A program made the position numbers and the translations under genes. Below, piece by piece: positions 1 to 11,010 of a stretch of DNA of 60,401 nt. The notes under the pieces are model-generated. The model was not told the DNA's origin. It did no database searches and was given only the letters and a program-made list of their open reading frames with translations. Position 1 is the stretch's first letter, and every line of letters starts with the position of its first letter. Source of the DNA: Hymenoscyphus infarciens (taxonomy: Eukaryota; Ascomycota; Leotiomycetes; Helotiales; Helotiaceae); NCBI GenBank assembly GCA_001414345.1, contig LLCB01000334.1, positions 1 through 60,401 of the forward strand, in the 5' to 3' direction.

Positions 1-541
1 CCTCTAGCGTCTGCGGACCTTAACCTCCCCCCCCCCCAAATCGACATCATGTCGAACCAGTTCCGCCACGAGGCGTTAAACGACCTTCCAGGGCCACCTC
101 CCTTTTCGAAAGACCCTCTAAACCCTCTCCGACCCGCAACCGCACGCCGAAACAACAAGGGCTTTCGCCCCCAAAGACAACCTTCTCAAAATTCGGACGA
201 TATGCGGATAATAGGCGGACGAGATGGAGGCAAAAGGCACACAAAGGACAAAACGATTGGTTAGAGAGATGGAGGATAAAATTATAAGCGAACTTCGAAG
301 TTAAAAATCTCACCTCCGAACCCTCCCCGATCCGACCCTCATTCGACCCTCCTTTGCTTTTAAGCCCTAATTCAGACCTCTTTCACTTAAGGGACATCGC
401 TGCCCCTGATGCCTTCCCACCACTTCCCTCGAATCGGATACGAATCGGTCGAAATACGCTTTCTATCAGGACTAAAGAAGTGAGCTCTTAGCTGAGTTAT
501 CGCTGTCAATCCCGACCGAACATCATCAGAAAGAGATAGAA

Positions 542-730
542 GTGGAATTAGGAGAAGATTATGCTAAAGAAACTTTTGCCGACTTCAAAAGGTCACTTTT
601 CGAGTACGGCCATACTCGGAGAGATACCAGAATCGGAACGCTTCTTTCATATATGGGACACACCTTAGCTCGTCCGAATCCCCCACAGTATGACAGCAAC
701 TCTTCTTCGAAATCGGAAGATAACAAATAA
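542..730 (+). pseudogene. gag-like remnant of the LTR element
   Basis: A 62-codon open stretch inside the LTR element. Its translation (for example AKETFADFKRSLFEYG) matches, position for position, the more mutated copy near 49170-49260 and the relic near 59470-59550, so it was a conserved coding segment. It ends in an acidic, Ser-rich tail (DSNSSSKSEDNK), also seen in the other copies. The copy at 49170-49520 has roughly 200 extra bases between the two conserved parts, so the version here is shortened by an internal deletion. Assignment to gag rests on its place early in the element and its charged character. I did not recognise a named domain. Confidence 0.5.
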
Positions 731-1531
731 AGTCCTTAAGTACCCTGAAGGGAACAAGGCGGCCTACGGGCCTGAGCAACACAGTTTCTACGGCAGTACC
801 GATACATGCCGTACCCGAAACTGTACCCCTTTTTGTTGTCCTGAACTTCGGACAGCATTCTCAACTTCGGCAACAACTCTTTTGACCAGCCGAAACACCA
901 CCGACTCTGATCAGAGTCTTACAGTCTTTACATTCTTTACTTTCTTTTCACTTCTGGCCGGGCCAGAAGTTCCTTTTTCAACTTTCGAATCGGATACGAA
1001 TCGGTATGCTCTCGAAAGGATAGTAACCTCTTAGCTGAGTTATCACTGTCTACGACATTATCGACTTTTCGTTTCCGACTTCACTCTTTTTTTTTTTTTT
1101 CGAATTCGAATCGGATGGGAATCGGTACGCTCTCGAAGTGAGCTCTTAACTGAGTTATCACTGTCACCTACAACGTTACCTCTCGATGTTCGCCTCCGAC
1201 TCTGCTTTGAACTTTTTGCTTTGAACTTTTTCTGATTTTACTTTGAACTTTTTCCGACCTGCTAGACAGGATCGGACCACGTTCTTTTAGCGAACGCTTG
1301 CTTTTGATATTGAGGGATTACGAAGTCTCTTTGCAAGCATCTACGGTTACGATTCAGGACCGACATCTCGTCTCGCTTACGACAAATTACGATAAACAAA
1401 GCATCTACGAACTCGGGTCAGCTACGATTCAGACCCTAACCAACTTACGACAACACAACAATGCAACACTTACACCATCCTGATTCGACCCTGAACAACA
1501 AGAGAGAGAAGACTCGGGACGAGTCTTTTTC

Positions 1532-1543
1532 AAGGGAGGGGGA
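1532..1543 (+). other. polypurine tract of the LTR element
   Basis: AAGGGAGGGGGA directly abuts the TGTGACGG start of the 3' LTR. The same tract precedes the 3' LTR at 51032 unchanged, as expected because neither strand of it offers a CpA for RIP. Confidence 0.75.
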
Positions 1544-1827
1544 TGTGACGGCATGCCGTCCTGTATAGCCGAGATTACATGGCATATGCCGTACATACAA
1601 GGTTTCGGTAGTTGTTGTCTTACATTGTCTGTTTTAGGAAGGTTACGTACGTCCGGGCTTTCGGACGTACTTCGTAGGGTTCGGGCTTTTGTATTAGCCG
1701 ACGTATGTCGTTGTTCGGTTTCGTATATTAGCATCGTTTAGAGCTGTCTTCGCTCTTTACCTTTAGTTTTCGCGTTAATAACCACGAATAGACTACTTCT
1801 CTACTCTACTCCTGCCTTGTTGTTACA
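1544..1827 (+). repeat. 3' LTR (284 bp) with a divergent 3' half
   Basis: Starts TGTGACGG after the polypurine tract and ends TTGTTACA, a proper TG...CA pair with a short terminal inverted repeat. The first ~190 bp match the LTRs at 47838, 51032 and 58039. From about 1733 the sequence departs completely from those LTRs, which end in TTTCG(T/G)(A/G)CTATTATA. The LTR therefore shares its U3 part but not its R/U5 part with the other copies. Confidence 0.7.
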
Positions 1828-3600
1828 TAATTTCTCTATTATATCTATAAATCTTAATAGAGGTAGGAAGTCTTTTAGTCTTTAAACTATAAAACTTTAT
1901 AAGGTTATAACTAAGTTATATATTTATAAAAGAAAAGGTATTTACTCTAAGATTACTAAGAGTAGTAGTTTATATACTAAATCTATTAATAGTTATTATA
2001 CTAGATAAAGTAAATACTTTTCTACTAATTAATAACTATAGATTAATCTTAGAGAGATTAATCCTATATTTACCTAAAAAGGAGTCTTCTTTTAAGCTTC
2101 TTTATTTCTTAACTCTAAGCTAGTATCTTTTCTTTTAAGCTCTTTAAAGTTAACTCTATATATCCTTAACTTTAGATAATTCTTAATATAATAACTAGGC
2201 TTACTATAGTTAAAGCACTTATCTAATAGTCTTAGAGTTAAGTAGTTATTTATAGTAGAGATGTTAGAGTATCTAAGAGAGATAAAAGGGGCTATAGAGG
2301 AAGAAGAGCTAGTAAGCGTAGAAGTAGACGTATATAGGTTCGAGGTAGAAGGAAAGTTCGTTACTTATACCCTTTAAGAAGCGAGATTTTAGAGGTTACT
2401 ATTAATACTACTTATAAGATTATAAAAGGAGTTTATATCTCTCTTAGCTTAGAATTTAGTAATAATAAGAGATTAGTATAGTATAGAGGTTAACTTATTC
2501 TATAAGTCTTCTACCTAGTCTTATAAGAGAACTTTAGCTTTATTTATAAGTTATTAGAACTTAGTATAGAAGTTATAGAAAGTTTCTATCTTTAATATAA
2601 TAAGGTCTTAGTATTAGATATAAGCTTCTTAGTATAAGTAAGAGCTAATAGCAATGTTTTAGAGGTAAGTTAATATCTCTTTATAGCTATAGAACTAGTT
2701 AATAATATTAAACTTATATCTTAGATAAATATAGTTTTAAGCTCTTTTAGAAGTATAATAGTAAATTAAATTTATCTTTACTTTTTTAGACTTAAAGTAG
2801 TTAGTATTAATAGATAACTTTACTATAATTTTAGTTTCTTAGGTTATATAGGTGAATTCGTCTTCTATAGTAAATTAGTAAAGATTAGCTATTCTACTTA
2901 TTTTCTTAGATAATAGAGCTATAAAAGAAGAACGAGTTATATTAAGAGTTTATAGCTAAATAGGAGTATATTAATAAGAAGTACTAGCTATATTTAAAGT
3001 ATTTACTTTAAGTTTATAAATTTTACTTATTAACGAGGTTATTACTTTAAGGATTTATTATAGAGTAGAGTTAGGTAGAGGTGATTTAGAGATCTTATAC
3101 TATAAGGAACTAGTAGTTACCTTAGTAGAAGGAGGTAGTAGTAGTAGTATAGTAATAGCTAGTATATATGTTTTTTTAGGTTAAGTTCTTAAGCTAGATT
3201 AGAATACGACGTTAATAGAAGAGAGAAGAGGGATTAGCTTTACTAACTTTAAAGTAGAGTAGAATAGTTCTTAGGTTAATAAGTTACTTTTAAAGAACTT
3301 AATATAGCTAATAGAAGAATACTAGACCTTACTACTTAACGTAAATAGGTTAAGCTTTATAGAAGAGGATAGTAAATTTAGTAGATTTAATATAAGTAAA
3401 TATATATATTATTATTAAGATATTAGTAAAAGCCTTCTTAGGTAAAGAGAGAGAGTTTAGTTTTAGTATAATAGCTCTCTATAAATATATAAAGAGAGTA
3501 CTTATAGAATAGTACTTAATATTAAGGAAAACTAAACTAAAGAGAAAAGCGAAGAGTATAGGTACTCTAGCTTTATTTATATATATTAAGCGAAGCCTCG
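1828..3600. repeat. RIP-mutated relic, family not identified
   Basis: Very AT-rich DNA in which CA and TG are almost absent and TA, CT and AG dominate, the result expected from RIP. A forward frame near 2256-2390 reads about 40 codons without a stop (contains VEMLEYLREIKGAIEEEELVSV), then continues with only RIP-type stops, so this was probably a transposon or duplicated-gene coding region. I found no matching repeat in the window and no recognisable domain. Confidence 0.55.
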
Positions 3601-6153
3601 GCAAAGCCTCGGGCTAACCTGGTCACGTGAGTGACGTATGTGACTAGGACTGTCATAATAATATACTATTTCTTAACTTATATTTATAGTTACTTGAAGT
3701 CTTTCTTCTTTTAAAATACTTTCGTATTACGTAGTTTTAAATGAATAAAGAAATTCCTATTACTAATAAAAATATATTACTGTTTTAAACTTATAACCTG
3801 AGAATCTTTATTATTTTAGTGCTATAATTATAAACAAATAAAGAACTTCTAATCATATGATTCAAAGAATTTGTTTCTTTAGAATTATTTCTTTATTACG
3901 TGTATAAGGAAAGATTGACGCGTACGGTATATAATAAAGAGAGCTGACGTATAAGGAATGGCGGCTGCTGGTAACGGCTTTTGACAAGCGCGAATATTAA
4001 AGATAGAATAATAGCTCGCCATTTTTTTCTGCCCGGTTTTTCTGATTCATAGTTATTTATTGTTTTCAGAAGTTGGCTTGTCAAACACGTGATTTGCTAC
4101 AGGGTGTGGCTCAGTCTTGGCAGTGTGGCTTGGTTTAAATTAGAAGTGCCTCCTTTTTCACTTTCTAATGAACTCCATTTAGGGAAGTTATAATTATATA
4201 ATCGATAAGCTGTTTACGTATTTATGTAATTATGGCCAAAAAGCTTCTTATTTATTATGATTACGCCAAGAAATGGGAAGTTCTAGATTGCTCTACTTTT
4301 AGAGATTTAGGCTAATAAGAGCTTAGTATTCTAGACTAATTCTAGAGCTAAGCTGAAAAGGAAGAGAAAGAAGGAGTCTTAAGAATAAAAAGTTAGAAGT
4401 GATAATATAAGATATACTACTTAATATAGAAGATAATAAAGTAAGAATAGAGAGTTTAGAAGTTAGGAATAAAGCTAAAACTAAAGAAAATAAGTGATTT
4501 TTGAACTTAATTTTAGCTTAGTAATCATTATTCTTATCTCTATTTTTAGGTCTATTTTTAGGTCTATTTTATAATTTATAAATGAGAAAAGCTATTTATA
4601 ATATAATCCCGAAAAAGCTTATTATTTATAATTATATAAATTAAATCCTAACATCTCTAACTCCATTGTTCCCGCAAACTCAGCCCACATCAGTCGTTCA
4701 TAGTCATACGTGCTGAGAGGTCCAATCACGGGGAATAGAGAAACTTCACGCTCTTGCCAATCCTCGTCTTTATTATTGACCTCGTGTACCTAAGACATTG
4801 CTTTCAACTTCCCAGATTCGAGAGTTGAAAAGCCGATCTATTTCTTCTTGCACGTTCTTAGGGGTTACTTAACCGTCATGACGCTTGCTGTCGGGACTAT
4901 TCTCTCGCAGTGTGCTTTTGTCCGAATTCTTGAGACTAGAGTAAACAGATCGGGCAGGGTTGGTCAAACATCTGTGTAATAGTAACACATCTGCCACAGT
5001 CGATTTGGGATTTGGAAGCTTTTCCAGGACGCACGGTCAGTTTGGATCCATAGCAAATATGGGGATAGTTAGGCTGCGTGCCGTCCCCATAATAAACATC
5101 TTTCCATTTGATACACATCCCTGCGTTTATGATTACCCTCAAAATCTTGGGGAAATGAGTATATTGCAGGTCTTCTTGAATGGCGGCGAACGATGAGTAC
5201 GATGACGAAATATTTATAGCCGTGGTGAGCCAGAAATGTATTTGTGTCGTTTAGTCCAATGCCTATTCACTCAAATATTGCTAAATCAACACGCATCCTA
5301 GGTAATTCCATTCCAATTGAAATTCACCTCGAGATTGTTTTTGTCTTTGTTGCGTTTTGGAGAACCAATAATGATCAAGTAGAAAGTGCACGTCAGACCA
5401 CGGAAACATTGAAAGTAAAGTGTAATTTATTTATTTCTTTAATACGAGTATCTTTTACTTCCTCATTTCTGCAGGACCAGTTTATGTCACTGAACAACCT
5501 CCTCCAGATAGTTCTATTCAAAATCGCATTGCCCTGGAGGTAGTCTGGAAGTATTGTGTCAGTTGTGCAAACAAGGATACGCTCCTTTGGCCCTTAACTA
5601 GGTAATTCTATATCATAAGAAGTTAGTTCCATTTTTAACTTAAAACTATTGTTCTAAGAGGGAATCACTTTATGCCATTAGTTAAAAGTATTAATATCAA
5701 TATAAATGACTTTACTCTACTTGCCTCGTAGAAGATGAGAAAGTTGGTAGTCAAACTTTCTAGATATTACCCAAACTTCACTGTTTTGAATCATCTGGGT
5801 TGTTATTGAACTATCTAAGGTTAATAAAGTTGGATTACCCTAGAGAGTTGGAAGAATAAGCTAGGGAGGCAGGTACGAACCGGTAGTTTTTACGGCCGTT
5901 TTCATTGTCCACCACCAGCTCACCTAAATAACATACTCTAAACTCCAAATCCCCATTTCTTCCAATCCAAGCTATCTTCCAATGACTTGAATTATAGGAA
6001 AGAATCACGACATTCAAATCAAGAAGTATCATAAACTCCTGTTACTCGTTTCTCTTTTGTTAATAATGTCCCCGCTAACCACTTTCGACAACCAATCAAT
6101 GCGCTTCCTTCTCATGCTCAATCACCTGAAATATTCTCACCCAACCCCTCCCT
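3601..6153. other. transition zone without a convincing gene
   Basis: GC rises from about 3600, where a patch with two direct AGCCTCGG copies and a CACGTG palindrome marks the edge of the RIP block and could be a transposon terminus. 4187-4648 is AT-rich and bounded by imperfect inverted AT-rich ends. The minus strand around 4625-4800 reads without stops and contains protein-like sequence (DWQEREVSLFPVIGPLST), and 4936-5142 (-) holds a further short open stretch; these may be decayed exons of a lost gene. 5200-6090 shows nothing I can support. Confidence 0.4.
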
Positions 6154-7113
6154 TCAATTCTCAGCAAAACCCTCTTGCGCACTAACCTCCAAGATAAAAC
6201 TCCCAATCCTCCCAGGATACACCCTCTTAACCCTCTCAACCAATTCCTCCCTCCCCTTCGCACCACCCTTCTTCCCAACCTTCCCAACCTCCCTCCCCCA
6301 ATTCTCAATATAGCCTCTCGTCTCCTCCAAATGATTGGGACGAAAACCGTCCCCTTCTTGCATATGACTAGGTACTACAATCTTCGGTCTCAGTCCTTCA
6401 ATCTCATCCAAGGCACTTAACCACTGTCCCCTCAACTCAGTAGTATTCGAGTCAACAAAATATTGGAAACAAGACCCATAAACCGCATCTCCTGTCACTA
6501 CCATATCTAGCGAGGGGATATGAAGAACAGTCGTGTTGTATGTGTCTGTTTGTCCCACTTTTACTGCTTGAACTTCGTGTTTATTCTCATCATCGATGTA
6601 AAATTTGCCGTCCTCGGATAATGCAGTGATCTCTTCGCTCCCATTTACAACTGGCAGAGGAATAATCCCCGGGAAAAGTGGATCCCAGAAAGTGCTGAAT
6701 ACATCAGGGAGAAGCTGCTGATTCACATGATCGATGGTTTGTTGAGTAGCTACTGCTTTTACTCCCGGAAATCTTTGTTGTAAGATTGGGAGACCGAAGA
6801 AGTGATCTCCATGGCCGTGGGTAATGTAGATGTGCGTAAGTTTCTTACCGGGGATAGTGGTTTCGATCCAGTCTGCGAGTGTCTCGGTTGTAGAAACGGT
6901 GATGGGAGCATCGACGAGGATTGCGTGATGCGCTGAGTGGATGAGTGTGAAAGATGTTGGAGAAAAGCTAAGATTTGAAGGGAGACCGGCTGGTGAAACG
7001 ACTGGAACCGGGGGTTGTAGATACACGTCCCATTTTAGAGGTGACGGGTTGTGGAAATATGAGGTAGCCATGGTCATGGCGAAAAGAGTGGTGAGGAGTG
7101 TGGTTGACGTCAT
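6154..7113 (-). CDS. metallo-beta-lactamase-fold hydrolase
   Basis: 319 residues, single exon, ATG at 7113 (MTSTTLLTTL). The metal motif HGHGDH is at residues 99-104. The downstream ligands are Asp209 (VTGDAVYG) and His250 (VPSHMQ). The position where relatives usually have GHTDT reads GQTDT (residues 187-191), so one usual zinc ligand appears to be Gln. The N-terminus is mildly hydrophobic (LLTTLFAMTMATSYF) and could be a weak signal peptide, but it is not clear-cut. The family contains hydrolases of many small molecules (lactones, thioesters, lactams), so no substrate can be named. Neighbours are not obviously related. A TATA-like ATATAAA lies about 90-100 bp upstream of the ATG on this strand. 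Confidence 0.88.
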   Translation of the reverse strand: MTSTTLLTTLFAMTMATSYFHNPSPLKWDVYLQPPVPVVSPAGLPSNLSFSPTSFTLIHSAHHAILVDAPITVSTTETLADWIETTIPGKKLTHIYITHGHGDHFFGLPILQQRFPGVKAVATQQTIDHVNQQLLPDVFSTFWDPLFPGIIPLPVVNGSEEITALSEDGKFYIDDENKHEVQAVKVGQTDTYNTTVLHIPSLDMVVTGDAVYGSCFQYFVDSNTTELRGQWLSALDEIEGLRPKIVVPSHMQEGDGFRPNHLEETRGYIENWGREVGKVGKKGGAKGREELVERVKRVYPGRIGSFILEVSAQEGFAEN

Positions 7114-9411
7114 GGTCGGAATGTTTGGAAAATGTCTTGAAATTAAAAGAGGATGTAAGAGTGGTGATGGTGATAAGATCTTTCTTGGGACGAATACCTT
7201 TCTTTATATGTATCTCACTCTGACGGCTGAAACTTGATTACATATTTACCACATACATGCTAATCTGCATCATATACATCAGCTAACATGCTCTGCAATA
7301 TGTAAACAATTGTTAACGCCGATAAGATCAGCAAAATGAATTTCCCGCCATGTGATATTGTTGATCAGTAATCTGCGAAGCGAGTTTTGGAGGCCCTACC
7401 AATTTCCTAGAAAGGAACGATGGAACTTTAATCATCAACGTACCTGCATACTTAAGGGTCTACAGCGATTTTTAAATTAAATGACGTATCCTACTAATAA
7501 GCTTGAACACAAATTTGACAGTTCAAAACACCGAAGAACCCTGAAGCCCTTTTGGAAACAATTTCAGGTAGAGACATACACAGCAGCATTCCTATCACTA
7601 AACAAAACTATGGAGGATGGATTTTCACCCGCTTACAAAGACCATTGAATATTCTGCTACAAAGAATATAGTAAGCAGAGTCCAAGACGTCGACTAATTG
7701 TTAAGTAGTCTACGAGACCCTACCCAAACAACATTCGTTGAATGTCATTGTCCTCGGATATTTTATCTTCAGTTCAATAAAGTGACGTAGGAATAATACA
7801 AAATAGGTCTTCTTAGATTCCCGTAGAAGCTCTTTCAACTGAGGTAGATCAAATAAGGAAACGTCTTACGAAAGGAAATCTTTGTCTTATCATCTACTTT
7901 CCACCTTATGAATATGATCGTGATCCCGTGAATCGTGCAAGATGAAAATTCTGAAAGTCCATTGGCGGACTTGACTCTACGCTTCCATAACCATTCAAAG
8001 TATACATAGCTCGGATCATCGGTTTATTTCTCATCATATATATTCAACATAATGGTCGGTCCCCCTTCTTCAAAGACAATAATCTACAACACCACGAAAT
8101 AACTTGGTCCTCAATGACAAAGTTTGATGCATCATGAAACAGAAAGCAAAGCGTTAGGGAATCATGGATATTACGTCTTATGAATTTAGATACATGAGCT
8201 ACGACTGTAGGAATAATACTTCGCGGGGGTTAATTATTATCCCTGACCTAATGAAAACCCAAACGTTCCTACCTCGTAACTGGTAGCAAACATAGAGGTA
8301 AATAGAGGTCGATAGTCCAAGTTTCTTAGACAATTAATTACCAATAACTTGGAACAGTTGAACTTTATTATCCTAGAGCCTTTCAAACACCTAGTTCAAT
8401 TGTCCCGTATATTTAGGTTAATGCTTTTAACCGCTCTCGAAAGTTGGCACAACGAGAACAGTTTGTTGCCCATCGTAACGTCACTAAGCCTCGCCACAAA
8501 GTAGAATACGAATAGACAGCAATAGACCAAGTCTCTTTATGGGAAGTGTATTTGATTGTTTTCCACAGATAATAAGATCCCTTAGAATGGCTGGCCCCCA
8601 TAGTAATTCTGCCTTCAAGCCTCAAGTTCGCTCAGTCTTAAATTTTAGAGGGCAAAAGAAAGGATATCTCCAGCAAAGCGACCCCAAGCTTGGTATGTTT
8701 AATTCATCACAACCTTTCTGCAATCTATCACACTAGTTTCGCTCCTCCCATTCTTCTCCAAACATATCCCGGACCATGCATTCTCAGAGGAGGACTCTTC
8801 TCCGATTTTTGAACTTTCCCAGATTGCAAACTTCATCGTATGAAAGCTCTCTGAAAAGTCAAGCACTCATTTCGTTGTGATTGCATTGCATGAAGAATTC
8901 GTGAGATCTATAGGGGATCTTTGTTGATCTCGCTAGAAGTCTCTTTGACTAACAACTCCATTCAAAGTGACAATCCCCTTTATCAAACCATACCTCCCCC
9001 TCTTGTTTTTGCGCGAGGAGTGCTTCCCAATAGGATCAGACAATTAATCCGATTAATTTCTCGACAGCTAGAATTCGAAAAAATATCACCCCTGTGCCGA
9101 AAATCATACTTCCGCAAGAGGAATTCCTCTGCCCTTTGTGTCAGCATCCCGACGGCCATCAGGTCCAGATCCCATTGTCAAAATCAAAAAAGCAACAGCC
9201 GCAAAGCCCATTGTCACCAACAAACAATCCTACAAAAGGAATCTAGCTTACTAAACACCATTGCTCTTTCGAAACAACACCCACATAATCACATATAGTT
9301 TCGCAAAATGGTTGTATGATTCCCCTCTGGATATCCTCGCCATTGCCCATTTTTCCATCTCATCTATAGAACAGAGTAACCAGAAGAAAAACAACCAACA
9401 CTCAGCAAACC
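7114..9411. other. intergenic region, no gene supported
   Basis: About 2.3 kb of normal-composition DNA. The first few hundred bases serve as the promoter of the metallo-beta-lactamase gene. Short open frames at 8413-8625, 8539-8736 and 8921-9298 overlap or lack protein-like composition. I see no RNA gene, inverted repeats or RIP signature. Confidence 0.5.
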
Positions 9412-9976
9412 ATGACCGTTCCAAGAGAGCGAACCAAGATTTCTCCCTCGGACCTAACCTTCCGAGTGGAATTCGAGTTTGACCCACCTCTCTAGGGTCA
9501 AACAAGAGAACGCAAAAGGGGTAACAGCTCAAACCATCAACACCCTATTTCTCAACTTCGCCACCAAAGCTGAGCTAACCCAGTTCTTCAGAAAACTAGC
9601 CACCAACCCAGAAACCCGCACCGCGGACCTGGCAGGATCATGGGAACAATCAACCCACCAAAGCACATCCTCCGCCTCAACGCCCCCTTATAATGAGACG
9701 AAGAGCGAGCTCCTCCTCCTCTCCTCGCCTCTGTACAAGGTCGAAGAAAAGGACCTAGCGTACAAAAACATCGCAACCCTCCTCCACGCCCTCGAACGAC
9801 GTAACATCCTCCCAGAATCTCACATCCGAGTCTGGGTCGGTCGAGGTTTTGATCCTCACAATTCCGCGACTGTGGAAGGGCAGGATGTTAGACGGGTGCG
9901 AGATTGGGATTTAGTGGCTGTTGCGCAGGTGATTCGGGAGGAGATTGAGGGGATTGAATTGTTGATCAAGCCCTGA
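9412..9976 (+). CDS. hypothetical protein, probably frameshifted near 9490
   Basis: The main frame runs from 9479 to a TGA at 9974-9976 and reads as a normal protein (AQTINTLFLNFATKAELTQFF ... RVWVGRGFDPHNSATVEGQ). Its only in-frame initiator is a TTG. An ATG in good context (CAAACCATGACC, 9412) opens a different frame that reads MTVPRERTKISPSDLTFRV and on to DPPL, then stops at 9493. Joining them needs a 2-nt change in the CT-rich CCTCTCTAGG, as if a CT dinucleotide were lost. The alternative is an upstream exon spliced to an acceptor at CTCTCTAG (9495), which has a CTAACC branch-like motif 36 bp before it. About 188 residues in total. I recognise no family. Start and integrity are uncertain. 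Confidence 0.5.
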
Positions 9977-11010
9977 GGGGAGTCTTCGCGGTGTTTGCGA
10001 AAGCAACCTTTTTCAATGATTCTTTCGAATTGGTCTTTGAGCTGAAGCTCGAGTGACTGTGGGGAAGATGATTGGTGGATCGAGCCCGGAAGGGAGTCTT
10101 CGAGGTAAGTATTTGGTACTTTTTCCTTTTTCTGCAAATCGTCACTCTCCTCCTCTATTCTCTGGACTGAGAGAACTTCAACGGTAACTCCCCTAATAGA
10201 TTGATCCTGGAAACAGGAACATAATGATGACCCTCTCCCTAATTGAAACCCCAATTCGTGAAAATGAAATGATTTCCACTGTTGTCTCCGGTCCTGTTAT
10301 ATCTTGCTCATGGCCATCTAAGTTGACTTCACAAAAGCGTCTATTCTCACCCTCCAAGTGCCACCTTGCCACCACCCAACTTGAAAACCTGAGCGTCCCT
10401 CTTCTTATTGAATATAACTGCATATTATCCCCTCCGAAAGGCTCATACAAACGAAATGTTTTCCTTCCCTCAGTCGCAAATCATAGGTCACTTACTCCTC
10501 TGGTGTGATGTGTCAATCGGTTCGTTGGGATCTTGCCATGTCCAAAACATAAGGAGAATCGTGAAGAAGAGGGATGAAACTCGGAGAGATGTGCTGCTCC
10601 CCTGCTCTCATCACAGAAGCACGCCTCCAGTAACTCCGGTGCATCGTCGATGTATCGTGCACTGTCTGAAGTCGATGCAGTCGCGACCAGAGTGCCTGAC
10701 CCTGGTGCGACGATTCGTTGAACTTGGGATGAAAGTTCGAGGTCGTTCTTTCCTTCCCTTGACCTTGACTGGGGGGAAGAGAACCTGTCGACCGCTGAAG
10801 TCGCGAACCTTCCATTACTTACCATTCTGCTTTCCCGGTGGCAAGCCTTGCAGAGATTGGGTGTAGGGTGTCTGGTTCCTCGCGACGAGTTGAAGAATTT
10901 ACACTCACACCTGAGACTTGCGCAGCCGGAGACCAAACACAAGAGTTGGGATAGGACCAGTGAACTTATACAATTTCTCTTTCTCTTTCCTAACGTAACC
11001 TGGATTCTCC
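9977..11010. other. intergenic region with overlapping open frames
   Basis: Open frames exist on both strands (10408-10866 +, 10481-10942 -, 10513-10815 -) and overlap each other, so at most one can be real. The minus frame has a Cys-bearing stretch (NLCKACHRESRM) followed by a GTAAGT donor-like site at about 10827, but no acceptor or continuation convinces me. The last part carries the 3' UTR of the MFS gene. Confidence 0.4.

Larger units (their letters stand above)
1..1827 (+). mobile_element. 3' part of a non-autonomous gypsy-like LTR element, lightly RIP-mutated
   Basis: This is the least mutated copy of a family that recurs through the AT-rich blocks (compare 47838-51398). The window begins inside it, so the 5' LTR is missing. 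It contains a short gag-like remnant (542-730), one unit of a 76-bp minisatellite near 835-895, three copies of a ~60-bp unit holding GAATCGGATACGAATCGGT (about 430, 984 and 1104), a polypurine tract (1532-1543) and a 3' LTR (1544-1827). No reverse transcriptase or integrase is visible. CA and TG dinucleotides are still common, unlike the copies further right, so this copy is younger or partly escaped RIP. No target duplication can be tested because the left end lies outside the window. Confidence 0.8.

Noticed and set aside
6096..6308. 70-codon Arg/Gly-rich minus-strand open frame
   Set aside because: It overlaps the 3' end of the metallo-beta-lactamase gene in another frame.
8921..9298. 125-codon open frame on the + strand
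   Set aside because: Composition is not protein-like and no domain or conserved pattern is visible.
10408..10942. Open frames on both strands as genes
   Set aside because: They overlap each other in opposite directions, have no recognisable domain and no convincing splice pattern.
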